DNA of 64,000 bases from JAKACA01 sp963735115 (GTDB taxonomy: Bacteria; Actinomycetota; Acidimicrobiia; Acidimicrobiales; Bog-793): the NCBI GenBank assembly GCA_963735115.1, contig CAVTJR010000003.1, forward strand, positions 1,488,001 through 1,552,000, in the 5' to 3' direction. A program made the position numbers and the translations under genes. The notes beneath the pieces are model-generated. The model did not search any database and had not been told where the DNA came from. It saw nothing but the letters and a program-made list of their open reading frames with translations. Each line of letters opens with the position of its first letter. The first letter of the stretch is position 1. This document shows positions 44,771 to 53,590 of this stretch, in pieces.

Positions 44771-47614
44771 TCAGCCGACGAGCGGCTCGCCCGACAGCTC
44801 GGAGACGATCCTCCTAGCCTCGTGGGCAAGGCGCAGTGTCGACTCCCAACCAGGTGGAGCGATCGGCATGAGGTCTCCGATGGCCACCTCGATGCCGGCG
44901 CGGCGAGGAAACTTCTCACCGGGCCGCACGACGTCGCGGGTCCCTCGGATGCCGATCGGCAGCACTGGCGTGGAGGTCTCGGTGGCGGCGGCGAACGCTC
45001 CCAGGTGGAACGGCCGCAGCCCGACAGCCCTGTCGACCGACCCCTCGGGGAACGCCGCCAGGCGGTGGCCGGACCGAAGTACGTCGACGAGCCTCTCGGC
45101 AGCCCCGAGCTCCTCGCTGACGGCCTCCCGGGCGACGAACTGACATCCCAGCCGTCGGAGGAACGGCCCGGCGATCCATTGTCGCTCGAGGACGTCTCCT
45201 GCCACGAAGGTGACCGGCTCCGGCAGGCACTCGATGAGGATGAGACCATCGATGAAGCTCATGTGATTGCCGACGGCCACGTAACGCCTTGCCCGCTCCG
45301 GCGCTTTCCCGTGCACGGTCAGGCGCACGCCGACCATCGTGCAGAGCCCGCGGCCGGCCGCCCGCACGAGCGACCAGCGAAGCTGGGGTGACGGGAGAAG
45401 GCGCACGCCGATCCACACGGGTATCCCCACGACGAGCACGACCGCCCATGCATAGGCAGCAAACGCCAGAGAACCCGCTGCCTCGGCCAGACGGCGCAGC
45501 CTCGGACGGCTTGCCGACAACCCGAAACGAAGAGCCTGCAACCGCGGGCCGAGTGGGCGCCGCCCGATCTCGTGGCGCTCGTAGCGGTCCCGGGTGGCGC
45601 TCCTCCGGATTTTGCCACTTGGCGTCTTGAGGACGCTGCCGGGTGGCGCCAGCACGACATCGTCAGGCGGCGTGCCCGCCACCTCCGCGATGGTGGCCCG
45701 CACGCGAGCGAGCAGCTCGGAACGAGCCGCTTCGTCGCGGCCGTCCAGGTTGGTCTCCACGACCGCCACGAGACGTTCGGTTGCCTGCCGCGGGTCGGGG
45801 ACGGCGAACACGGCTACGCAGCCTCGCCTGGCGCCCGCCAGATGGCCGATCGCTTCCTCCAAGTCCTCCGGGTGCAGGTTGCGGCCCGCTCTGATGACGA
45901 GGTCCTTGGCTCGACCGGTCAGGTAGATCTCGCCCGATACGAGGTAGCCGATGTCGCCCGTGTCGAGCCAGCCGCCGTGGAAGAGGGCGTCGGTGGCGGC
46001 GGCGTCGCCGAAGTAGCCGCTCGTCGCCGAGGGGCCGGTGAACTGGATGCGCCCTTCCCGGCGCTCGGGTAGCTCGTGCCCGAGGGTGTCGACGACGCGG
46101 ATGGCATAGCCCGGCAGCGGCGCCCCGCAGGATACGACCGCCCGCGTGACGCCGGCGCGCCCGGCGGGCACCGCCCGCCCGAGGCGGGCGAGCTCCTCGC
46201 GCTCCACGACGTCCACGAGCGGTGGGCGCCCGAGTGGCGGGAAGGTGAGGCCGACGCCGGCTTCCGCCAGCCCGTAGACGGGCGCCATCGCCTCGCGCCG
46301 GAACCCGTATGGCCCGAAACGCTCGAGGAAGCGGTCGATCGTGTCGGCGCTCACCGGTTCGGCGCCGTTGCACGCCAGACGCCACGAGGAGAGGTCGATG
46401 CCGGCGAGCTCCTCCTCAGTGACATGGCGAGTGACGAACTCGTACCCGAAATTCGGCGAGGCCGACAGCGTGCCGCCCGACTCGGAGATGGCCCGGAGCC
46501 AACGGGACGGTCGGGCAAGGAACGCAAGCGTCGGCATGATCGCGAAGAGGTAGCCGAAGTACAAGCTCGAGAGCCATCCACCGATGAGCCCCATGTCGTG
46601 GTACAGGGGGAGCCAGCTGACGAAGACGTCCGCCGACCCGAGGCCGACAGCAGACCCCATCGCCCGGATGTTCGCCAGTAGCTGGTCGTGGCTGAGCACG
46701 ACCCCTTTCGGGCTGCCCGTGCTGCCGGAGGAGTACTGGATGAATGCCGGGCTCGAGGCCGCCACCGCGGGCAGTCCCAGGTGACCGGAGGCTTCGGCTC
46801 GCAACTCCGCCACCGTCATGCAGGCGCGCAATTGCGGTACGTCCGCCTTGAGCAGGCGGGCCACCGGGGCAACGGTCTCATCGGAGACGAGCAGGGAGAT
46901 CGACGCATCCTTGAGAATGCGTGCCTGGCGCCGAAGGTGATCCTCGAGCAGCAACGGACGGCTTGGTGGGTAGAGCGGAACCGGTATCGCCCCACAGAGG
47001 GCGATACCGAGGAAGGCCTCGAAGTAGTCGACCCCGGTCGGCAGCATGAGTGCCACCGTGGAGCCAGGACTGATCGATTCCCGCCGAAGCCCCTTTGCCA
47101 CCTCCCGAGCGCCTCGTGTGAGCTCGCCGTAGGTGAGCTCACAGAGCCCAGCGGGAGCGTCTGACACATGCAACAGCCGGGCATGGAGGCGATCGCCGTG
47201 GTGGTCCTCGTGCCAGGCCAACACGTCGATCAGCGTCTCTGCTCTAGAGAGCGCCTCGGCGTCGAGCTCGGCCGGTTCGGCCGCCTTCGCCCGCTCGCCA
47301 GACCACTCCCGACCAGGAGAACGTCCCCGCGCGGCCCGGGTGGCGCGGAGCCAGTCTTCAGGCGTCTCGGCCGTCGTGAAGACCTCGTCGGGCAGCTGCA
47401 CTCCGAAGGCGGCTTCGACGCGGGCACGGAGCTCTACGAGCGCCAGGCTGTCGATCCCGAGGTCCGCCGCCAGGCGACTGGTGAGGCGGACGGGCGGCGC
47501 CCACTTGGAGGACTCGTGCAGCTCGGCGACGAGACCCTTTGTGATCCCGAGCATTGCGTCCGCCGCCGCCGCGTCGTCGCCGTCCGCATGCTGGCCTGAT
47601 CCGAGAGCACTCAC
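44771..47614 (-). CDS. ACP - fatty-acyl-AMP ligase - PlsC acyltransferase fusion
   Basis: A 947-residue multidomain enzyme. Residues about 20-95 are an acyl-carrier domain with attachment S56 in LGIDSLALVEL. Residues about 125-670 are an AMP-forming ligase with YSSGSTGSPKGVVLSHD (294-310) and the FAAL-like tail GKIRRSATRDRYER. A hydrophobic stretch near 705-725 leads to a PlsC-type acyltransferase with NHMSFID (783-789) and FPEG (about 855-858). The order suggests a fatty acid is activated, loaded on the internal carrier and moved to a membrane acceptor, possibly lysophospholipid. Start GTG 47614. It could act in unusual lipid or lipopeptide synthesis. Confidence 0.85.
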   Translation of the reverse strand: MSALGSGQHADGDDAAAADAMLGITKGLVAELHESSKWAPPVRLTSRLAADLGIDSLALVELRARVEAAFGVQLPDEVFTTAETPEDWLRATRAARGRSPGREWSGERAKAAEPAELDAEALSRAETLIDVLAWHEDHHGDRLHARLLHVSDAPAGLCELTYGELTRGAREVAKGLRRESISPGSTVALMLPTGVDYFEAFLGIALCGAIPVPLYPPSRPLLLEDHLRRQARILKDASISLLVSDETVAPVARLLKADVPQLRACMTVAELRAEASGHLGLPAVAASSPAFIQYSSGSTGSPKGVVLSHDQLLANIRAMGSAVGLGSADVFVSWLPLYHDMGLIGGWLSSLYFGYLFAIMPTLAFLARPSRWLRAISESGGTLSASPNFGYEFVTRHVTEEELAGIDLSSWRLACNGAEPVSADTIDRFLERFGPYGFRREAMAPVYGLAEAGVGLTFPPLGRPPLVDVVEREELARLGRAVPAGRAGVTRAVVSCGAPLPGYAIRVVDTLGHELPERREGRIQFTGPSATSGYFGDAAATDALFHGGWLDTGDIGYLVSGEIYLTGRAKDLVIRAGRNLHPEDLEEAIGHLAGARRGCVAVFAVPDPRQATERLVAVVETNLDGRDEAARSELLARVRATIAEVAGTPPDDVVLAPPGSVLKTPSGKIRRSATRDRYERHEIGRRPLGPRLQALRFGLSASRPRLRRLAEAAGSLAFAAYAWAVVLVVGIPVWIGVRLLPSPQLRWSLVRAAGRGLCTMVGVRLTVHGKAPERARRYVAVGNHMSFIDGLILIECLPEPVTFVAGDVLERQWIAGPFLRRLGCQFVAREAVSEELGAAERLVDVLRSGHRLAAFPEGSVDRAVGLRPFHLGAFAAATETSTPVLPIGIRGTRDVVRPGEKFPRRAGIEVAIGDLMPIAPPGWESTLRLAHEARRIVSELSGEPLVG

Positions 47615-47692
47615 ATACGTGATCCGGAGCCGAGGAGGACACCATCCATGGAGGCTGAAGTCATCGACTCAAGAAAGAGGACGTTCGCCTCT

Positions 47693-47711
47693 GGCGGGCG
47701 TACGTCCCGCC
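47693..47711. promoter_or_regulatory. Inverted repeat upstream of hsp20
   Basis: GGCGGG-N7-CCCGCC lies 38 bp before the Hsp20 start. It may be an operator or a leader hairpin. Classical CIRCE was not found, and only a half HAIR site (ACTCAAG at 47667-47673) is visible. Confidence 0.35.
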
Positions 47712-47748
47712 CCGCACCATACATGTGTACCCAGAGAAGGGACGCACC

Positions 47749-48201
47749 ATGACAATGATTAAACACCAGGAAGCACGGAAGCTGGAGCCATTCGATCGGT
47801 TCTTCGGCCAATGGCCCGAGATCTTCCACCGGCCGCTCATCTTCTGGCCGGAAGAAGCCGAAGCCACGCTGCGGGTTGAGGAGTACCAGGAGAACGGGAC
47901 TCGAGTCATCCGAGCTGAAATGCCTGGGATCGACCCCGACAAGGACGTGGAGGTCACGGTCCTCGACGGCGTGCTCCACATCGGAGCCCAGCGCCTGGCG
48001 GAGGAGAAGTCGGAGACGAAGCGCTACGCCCGGCGCGAGCTTCGCTACGGGTCCTTCTCCCGCGACCTGCCGCTGCCAGAAGGTTGCGCCGCAGCCGACG
48101 TCAAGGCGACCTACAAGGACGGCATCCTCGAGTTCCGTCTGCCGGCTGCTTCGATGGCGAAGAAGGCCGAACCGAAGAAGATCCCGGTAGCCAAGGTTTG
48201 A
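47749..48201 (+). CDS. Small heat-shock protein (Hsp20/alpha-crystallin)
   Basis: A 150-residue chaperone that holds unfolded proteins. The alpha-crystallin domain spans about residues 38-132, with AEMPGIDPDKDVEVTVLDGVLHI and the end motif KATYKDGILEFRLP. The tail KKIPVAKV has the IPV motif used for oligomer assembly. ATG 47749 follows AGAAGGG; an ATG at 47725 would add eight residues. It is divergent from the FAAL fusion and followed by a clear terminator. Confidence 0.92.
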   Translation: MTMIKHQEARKLEPFDRFFGQWPEIFHRPLIFWPEEAEATLRVEEYQENGTRVIRAEMPGIDPDKDVEVTVLDGVLHIGAQRLAEEKSETKRYARRELRYGSFSRDLPLPEGCAAADVKATYKDGILEFRLPAASMAKKAEPKKIPVAKV

Positions 48202-48213
48202 GTTGACACCTCG

Positions 48214-48265
48214 CCCCGGGGCAGCCCGTTTCGCCAGGGAACCGGCTGCTCCGGGGCTTTCGTTT
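48214..48265 (+). terminator. Rho-independent terminator after hsp20
   Basis: CCCCGGGGCAGCC (48214-48226) pairs with GGCTGCTCCGGGG (48244-48256) with one mismatch, and CTTTCGTTT follows. It lies 13 bp after the Hsp20 stop codon. Confidence 0.8.
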
Positions 48266-48492
48266 CCTCCGCCGTCGCTAGGGAGCGTCCTAGGACTGCA
48301 CGTCGATCTCTTCGGTTCAGGCTCCGGATGACGTAGTCGGATACGTGAACAAGGTAGCGGTCGGTCGCTGCCGGCGGCGTGTCCCGCTCAGCACCGCGGG
48401 ATGAGTCGTTTGACCCTAGCGGTGCAGTTGCTGTCAACCCATGCTGATGTGAGCCGGGAAATGCCGCGTGCCCGGCGGGAAGGTGCCTTCCG
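48266..48492. other. Gap ending in a hairpin over the next start
   Basis: No gene is seen here. At 48478-48491, GGAAGG-TG-CCTTCC is a perfect inverted repeat that ends one base before the ATG at 48493, so the ribosome-binding site of that gene would be inside a hairpin. Confidence 0.45.
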
Positions 48493-49122
48493 ATGGTGAA
48501 GATCGCCACCTGCGACGGTGCACCGGGTCTTGAGGACCCTCTCTTGCCCCAGCCGGAAGGCAGCGTGCGCCTCGACGAGCACACCCTCTGCATCGGCGCC
48601 GCCGTGACTCTCCAGGAGCTCGTCGACGACGAGCGCGTACCGGCCGTCATCCGCCACGCCGCACGGCGAGATCAGCCGCGGGCGGTGCGCACGCTCGCGA
48701 CCGTGGGCGACTGTGTGAGTGCGGCCGACTCCGACAGCGAGCTGCTCTCGACTCTGCTCGCCTACGACGCCACCGTGACCGTCTACGACCGGCACCGCTC
48801 GATGACGATGCCGCTGGCGCGGGCCTTGAGCGGACACGCCAGCCTCATCCGATGCCTGGTTACGGCGCTCGTGATCGAAACCGACGGCGTCGCCTTCGCT
48901 GCCAGAGTGGGGCGCGCTCCGGACGAGCGCCCCGTCGTGGCGGCTGTCGCTCGTCGGAAGATGAACGGCGAGTTGCGCGTGGCGCTCTCCGGCGTCGCCA
49001 CGTTCCCCGTCGTGGCAGCGAAAACCGACGTAGTCGACCCGCCCGGGGACGTCACGGCGTCGAACGAGTACCGGCGCGTGCTGGCGACCACGGTGATGAT
49101 CCGGGCCCTTGAAGGCGTCTGA
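48493..49122 (+). CDS. Truncated molybdopterin-dehydrogenase FAD-domain-like protein
   Basis: This 209-residue protein resembles the middle and C-terminal parts of CoxM/XdhC-type FAD subunits: CIGAAVTLQELVDDERVPAV, RTLATVGDCVSAADSDSELLSTLLAYDATV, then a CO_deh_flav_C-like end with NEYRRVLATTVMIRALE. The first 60 or so residues, including the AGGTDL flavin loop, are missing; the in-frame TGA at 48445 blocks extension. The usual TVGGN is TVGDC. It may no longer bind FAD, and could be a relic or a reassigned protein. It converges with the dehydrogenase gene. Confidence 0.6.
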   Translation: MVKIATCDGAPGLEDPLLPQPEGSVRLDEHTLCIGAAVTLQELVDDERVPAVIRHAARRDQPRAVRTLATVGDCVSAADSDSELLSTLLAYDATVTVYDRHRSMTMPLARALSGHASLIRCLVTALVIETDGVAFAARVGRAPDERPVVAAVARRKMNGELRVALSGVATFPVVAAKTDVVDPPGDVTASNEYRRVLATTVMIRALEGV

Positions 49123-49133
49123 CACGAGCAAGC

Positions 49134-50138
49134 TCAGCTAGCGGCCTGCGGGGCTCGATGAAATGCCTCCTCGTTGACCAAGGTGGGCGGGCGCCGCCCC
49201 CCGAGGGCCGCGAGGATGTTGTCGACCGCCAGCATTCCCATCGCCAGGCGCGTGTCGACGGTGGCACTTCCGAGATGAGGGCAGAGCACGACCCTCGGCT
49301 GCCCGAGCAGCCGAGGTGACACCTCCGGCTCCCGCTCGAACACGTCGAGTCCGGCAGCGAAGATCCTTCCTCGCTCGAGAGCCTCGGCGAGCGCCTCCTC
49401 GTCCACGACCGGACCGCGGGAGGTGTTGACGAGCACGGCCGTCGGCTTCATCGTGGCGAGGCGGGCGCCCGTGATGAGATGCCGGGTCTCCTCGGTCAGA
49501 TTGACGTGGAGACTGACGAAATCAGCGACGGCGAGCAGCTCATCGAGCGTCATCGACTCGGCACCATCGGCGCCACGGCCGGATGCCGGCGTGCTCGGGG
49601 AGTGGGCGACGTACACGACACGCATCCCGAAACCCGTCGCCCGCCGCGCCACCGCCCGCCCGATCCGCCCGAACCCGATGATGCCGAGCGTGCGCCCGTA
49701 GACGTCGCGCCCGAGCATCGTCTCGGGTCCCCAGGCCCATGGCTGGCCGGAGCGGAGGAGACGATCTCCCTCGGCAACCCTGCGGGCTGCCGCCATCAGG
49801 AGCGCCCAGGCCATGTCGGCCGTGGCCTCGGTCAGCACGTCCGGCGTGTTCGTCACCATGACCGACCGAGCGGTGCAGGCATCGACGTCGACGTTGTCGA
49901 CCCCGACGGCATAATTGGCAACGACACGAAGCTGGTTCCCTGCCGCCTCGAGCAGCTCGACGTCGACCCGCTCGGTCAGCAAGGTGACGATGCCCCGCTT
50001 GCCCCTCGCATCGCGGAGAAGGACGTCGCGCGGTATGGCCGCCTCGCCATGCCAGCAGGACAGCTCGCACTCGGCAGCGAGTCGATCCATGACGGCGGCC
50101 GGTAGCCTCCTTGTCAGGAGCACTGGCTCGCGGGGCAC
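49134..50138 (-). CDS. D-2-hydroxyacid dehydrogenase (glyoxylate/hydroxypyruvate reductase-like)
   Basis: A 334-residue NAD(P)-dependent enzyme. GRTLGIIGFGRIGRAVARRA (about residues 148-167) is the nucleotide-binding loop. NYAVGVDNVDVDAC, the catalytic Arg in VNTSRGPVVDE, a Glu in DVFEREPEV and the His in CPHLGSATVDTR complete the active site. It interconverts 2-oxo and D-2-hydroxy acids. In a RuBisCO organism, glyoxylate reduction after photorespiratory glycolate is attractive but unproven. Start GTG 50138. Confidence 0.85.
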   Translation of the reverse strand: MPREPVLLTRRLPAAVMDRLAAECELSCWHGEAAIPRDVLLRDARGKRGIVTLLTERVDVELLEAAGNQLRVVANYAVGVDNVDVDACTARSVMVTNTPDVLTEATADMAWALLMAAARRVAEGDRLLRSGQPWAWGPETMLGRDVYGRTLGIIGFGRIGRAVARRATGFGMRVVYVAHSPSTPASGRGADGAESMTLDELLAVADFVSLHVNLTEETRHLITGARLATMKPTAVLVNTSRGPVVDEEALAEALERGRIFAAGLDVFEREPEVSPRLLGQPRVVLCPHLGSATVDTRLAMGMLAVDNILAALGGRRPPTLVNEEAFHRAPQAAS

Positions 50139-50495
50139 TCACGCGAACCTACAACGGCAGAAGGGGGACCATGAGTCTTCGTGGGCACTCGTCGGTACAG
50201 CTCGGGACGTGCGCGGCGAGGCGGCGCCCCTGGCCAGGTCGACTTTGGGCCGAAGGACCCTATGCGGGTGATCGGGTCGGGTTCAGGCTTGAAGCGAGCC
50301 GCGGTGAGGCCCCGCGCCGTGATCGGCTCAAAAGACCTGTCGGGGAGCAGTGGTCGTTCTGCTGTCGCCAGGAGGAGGCCGAGGTCATGAAAGGGTTGGC
50401 CGTCGCGACATGGCCGAGCCGAGTCCCCTTGACCGAAGGTTCACTAGAGGCGGTGGCGTGGCTTCGCACTTTGTGCGCTCAGGAGGAGGGCTGAC
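50139..50495. promoter_or_regulatory. Upstream region of the adenine deaminase operon
   Basis: A 357-bp gap with no supported gene; the overlapping ORFs look like chance. It contains GGGCC-GAAG-GACCC (50247-50260), fitting GGGNC-N4-GNCCC, 236 bp before ade. AGGAGGAGGG lies just before ATG 50496. No purine riboswitch fold could be drawn. Confidence 0.5.
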
Positions 50496-52217
50496 ATGCC
50501 CCGTCGGGCAACACCGGAGCTTCTCGCCGTAGCTCGGGGTGACGCGCCAGCCGATCTGCTCCTCACGGGCGGGCGTGTCTTCGTTCCGAGCACGCGCGAG
50601 TGGGTACTCACCGACCTGGCCATCTACAAGGGCGTGATTGCCGGGTGGGGACAACGTGAGGCCCTCCAGGTCGTCGACGTCTCCGGGACGTCGCTGACGC
50701 CCGCCTTCATCGACGCCCACATGCACCTCGAGTCCACCAAGCTCTGGGTGGACGAGTTCGTGCGGAGGGTGCTCCCCCACGGCACGACCGCCGTGGCGGC
50801 CGACCCGCACGAGGTCGCCAACGTCTTCGGCATCCCCGGTGTTGTCGCCTTGGCCGAGGCGGCGGCTGGGCTGCCCTTCACCTTTGGCATCTGCGCCTCG
50901 AGCTGCGTGCCGGCGTCACATTTCGAGAGCCCGGGCGCCGAGCTCGGTCCGGGCGACCTCGCCTCCTTGCTGGACGACCACGGAGCGATCGGAGTGGCCG
51001 AGGTGATGAACTTCCCCGGCGTGGTCAATGGCGACCCCGAGGTGCTGGCCAAGATCGCCGCCGCTGGCAACCGTCGCGTCGATGGACACGCTCCCGGTCT
51101 GTGTGGTCGCCAGCTCGACGCCTATCTGGCTGCGGGCATCGAGTCGGATCACGAGTGCACGGAGCTCGCCGAGGCCGAGGAGAAACGTCGCAAGGCCATG
51201 TGGATCTTCATCCGCGAAGGTTCGGCGTCGCGCAACCTCAGAGCTCTGATTCCGACCGTGATCCGGCACGGCACGGAGCGCGTTGCCCTCTGCACCGATG
51301 ACCGCGAGCCGGACACGCTCCTTCGAGCCGGACACGTGAACGACTGCGTGCGCCTGGCGGTGTCGTGCGGCGTCCCGCTGGAAGACGCCCTCGTGCTCGC
51401 CACGAGCAACCCGGCCGATTACCACCACTTCGACCATCTCGGCTGGCTGGCACCCGGTTACCAGGCCGATGTGCTCTGCTTCGAGGACCTGGCCGGAGTC
51501 GTGCCCGCACGCGTCTGGCAGGCGGGCCGCCTCGTGGCCGCCGACGGTGCCGTCGTCGACGGGGCCGTTCCTTCCCGGCCGGCGCCCGACTTCATGCGCG
51601 CCTCGGTCCATCTCGATCCTCCACCGACGGCGGCGGATCTGGACCGCCGCCCACCCGAAGGTGGGCTGGCGCGTGTCATCGGGATCGAGGAGCACTCGCT
51701 CACGACCCGCCAGCTCATCCTCGACGTCACGGACCCGTCGGTGGAGGTCTCCCGCATCGGGGTCGTGGAGCGGCACCGCCGCACCGGTCGTGTCGGTCTC
51801 GGCTACGTCCACGGTTTCGGTCTCGCTCGCGGTGCCATCGCCTCGACGGTGGCGCATGACGCCCACAACTGCATGGTCGTGGGCGCCATCGACGCCACCG
51901 GTCCGCCCGACATGGCGGTCGCCGTCGCCAGGCTGGCGGAGATCGGTGGAGGCCAGGTGGCCGTTCTCGACGGCCAAGTGCTCGCCGAGGTCCCGCTCCC
52001 GATCGGTGGCCTCATGAGCGACCTCGACGCAACCACGGTCGCCGTCGAGGTGGAGCGGCTGGCCGAGACGGCCTCGAAGGCGCTCGGCATCAACATCGCC
52101 GCGCCCTTCATGCAACTCAGCTTCCTCGGGCTGTCGGTTCTGCCCGAGCTGAGGATCACCGATCGCGGCATCGTCGATGTGACGACCTTCTCTCTGGTCG
52201 ACGCGGCGGCAGGCTGA
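50496..52217 (+). CDS. ade: Adenine deaminase
   Basis: A 573-residue amidohydrolase that converts adenine to hypoxanthine and ammonia. FIDAHMHLEST (metal HxH, near residue 72), HGTTAVAADPHEVANVFG and DDREPDTLLRAGHVN belong to the bacterial ade family, and the C-terminal domain (LGYVHGFGLARGAIASTVAHDAHN) is intact. It is the first gene of an operon with a xanthine-dehydrogenase-type enzyme, which would oxidise the hypoxanthine formed, giving a logical adenine-to-urate route. Confidence 0.92.
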   Translation: MPRRATPELLAVARGDAPADLLLTGGRVFVPSTREWVLTDLAIYKGVIAGWGQREALQVVDVSGTSLTPAFIDAHMHLESTKLWVDEFVRRVLPHGTTAVAADPHEVANVFGIPGVVALAEAAAGLPFTFGICASSCVPASHFESPGAELGPGDLASLLDDHGAIGVAEVMNFPGVVNGDPEVLAKIAAAGNRRVDGHAPGLCGRQLDAYLAAGIESDHECTELAEAEEKRRKAMWIFIREGSASRNLRALIPTVIRHGTERVALCTDDREPDTLLRAGHVNDCVRLAVSCGVPLEDALVLATSNPADYHHFDHLGWLAPGYQADVLCFEDLAGVVPARVWQAGRLVAADGAVVDGAVPSRPAPDFMRASVHLDPPPTAADLDRRPPEGGLARVIGIEEHSLTTRQLILDVTDPSVEVSRIGVVERHRRTGRVGLGYVHGFGLARGAIASTVAHDAHNCMVVGAIDATGPPDMAVAVARLAEIGGGQVAVLDGQVLAEVPLPIGGLMSDLDATTVAVEVERLAETASKALGINIAAPFMQLSFLGLSVLPELRITDRGIVDVTTFSLVDAAAG

Positions 52218-52220
52218 TCC

Positions 52221-53102
52221 GTGGCGGTCCTTGTGCCTCGTTCGCTAGACGAGGCATTCGCCATGCTCGAGCGGTCCCCCGAGGCCGAGCTGCTGGCAGG
52301 CGGCACGGACTTCATGGTGGAGGTGAACGCCGGCCTCCGGCGACCCTCCGCCGTGCTCTGTCTTGGACGCATACCCGAGATCGCCGGCTGGCGACGGGAG
52401 GACGGGCACGTGGTGCTCGGCGCCGGTCTGACCTACACCGAGATGATGGAGCCGGAGCTGGCCGGTCTCGTACCCGGGCTCGCCCGCGCCGCACGGACCG
52501 TCGGCTCGCCTCAGATCCGCAACGCCGGCACCGTCGGCGGCAACCTCGGCACCGCCTCCCCGGCCGGTGACTCGCTGCCGTTGCTGGCCGCCCTCGAGGC
52601 CACCGTCGTCGTCGGCCATCTCGCAGGCACGAGGCGCACGCTTTCCTTGAGCCAGCTCCTGACCGGCCCGAAGAGGACGTCACTCGAGCCGGGCGAGATC
52701 ATCCTCGAGGTGCGAGTGCCCGCCAATTTCGGCACGCAGGAGTTCTTGAAGGTAGGCACGAGAAACGCCATGGTCATCGCCGTCGCCAGCGTGGCGGTCG
52801 TCGTCGACTGGGTCGGCCACGGTGTGCGGATCGCCCTCGGTTCCGCTGGACCGGTTGTGATCCGGGCGACCGACGCCGAGGAGCTGGCGGAGTCGAGAAT
52901 CGACTGGGAGGAGCGACGCCTCGCAGCCGGCGAGGACGACCTGAGCGATTTCGTCGACCTTGTTCGGGCTGCGGCGCGCCCGATCGACGACCACCGCTCG
53001 ACCGCCCAGTACCGCCGGCATGCCGTCGGGGTATGCGCCGAGCGCGCCCTGCGCCGGGCATTCCAGGGCGATGATCGCAAGGAAGAGCCATGGAGCAGCT
53101 GA
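52221..53102 (+). CDS. Xanthine-dehydrogenase-type FAD subunit
   Basis: This 293-residue medium subunit has the FAD-binding loops LLAGGTDFMVEVNAG (near 27-41) and RNAGTVGGNLGTASPAGDSLPLLAALEA (near 95-122). The C-terminal CO_deh_flav_C-like domain follows. It passes electrons from the iron-sulfur subunit to NAD+ or another acceptor. Start GTG 52221 is three bases after the ade stop. Its end overlaps the iron-sulfur subunit gene by 13 bp. Confidence 0.9.
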   Translation: MAVLVPRSLDEAFAMLERSPEAELLAGGTDFMVEVNAGLRRPSAVLCLGRIPEIAGWRREDGHVVLGAGLTYTEMMEPELAGLVPGLARAARTVGSPQIRNAGTVGGNLGTASPAGDSLPLLAALEATVVVGHLAGTRRTLSLSQLLTGPKRTSLEPGEIILEVRVPANFGTQEFLKVGTRNAMVIAVASVAVVVDWVGHGVRIALGSAGPVVIRATDAEELAESRIDWEERRLAAGEDDLSDFVDLVRAAARPIDDHRSTAQYRRHAVGVCAERALRRAFQGDDRKEEPWSS

Positions 53103-53590
53103 GCACTGAGGGATCCCTCCTCAGCTACACGCTTCGCGTGAACGGCCGCGACCGGCCGGTCAGCGATGCGCTCATCGAAGAGAACCTCCTCTACGTCTTG
53201 CGGGAGCGGCTCGGCCTTCGCGGGTCGAAGAACGCCTGCGAGCAGGGCGAGTGCGGGGCGTGCTCGGTGATCCTCGACGGCAGGCTGGAGTGCGCCTGCA
53301 CGGTGCTCGCCGCCAGCGCCGTCGGTCGAGAGGTCGTCACGGTGGAGGGTCTCACGCCTGACGGCGACGGGCTCTCGGACCTGCAGGAAGCCTTCCTCGC
53401 CGAGGGGGCCGTCCAGTGCGGCTTTTGCACTCCGGGACTTGTCGTGAGCGTGCACGACCTCCTTTCGCGCAACCCTCACCCGACCGAACTCGAGATTCGC
53501 GAGGCCATCTCCGGCAACCTCTGCCGCTGCACCGGCTACGGCCGCATACTTGCGGCTGTGAAGGTGGCCGAGGAGATGCACCAGCCATGA
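53090..53590 (+). CDS. Xanthine-dehydrogenase-type [2Fe-2S] subunit
   Basis: A 166-residue small subunit with both iron-sulfur clusters. The plant-type site is CEQGECGACSV (plus a later Cys), and the C-terminal site is CGFCTPG with CRCTGYG. It shuttles electrons from the molybdenum centre to FAD. It is translationally coupled on both sides: a 13-bp overlap with the FAD subunit and an ATGA overlap with the large subunit. Confidence 0.93.
   Translation: MEQLSTEGSLLSYTLRVNGRDRPVSDALIEENLLYVLRERLGLRGSKNACEQGECGACSVILDGRLECACTVLAASAVGREVVTVEGLTPDGDGLSDLQEAFLAEGAVQCGFCTPGLVVSVHDLLSRNPHPTELEIREAISGNLCRCTGYGRILAAVKVAEEMHQP

Noticed and set aside
47641..47748. HspR (HAIR) or CIRCE site before hsp20
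   Set aside because: Only one half-site ACTCAAG was found; the facing half is absent.
50111..50494. 127-codon ORF before adenine deaminase
   Set aside because: It starts inside the dehydrogenase gene, lacks similarity and overlaps the regulatory box; treated as non-coding.
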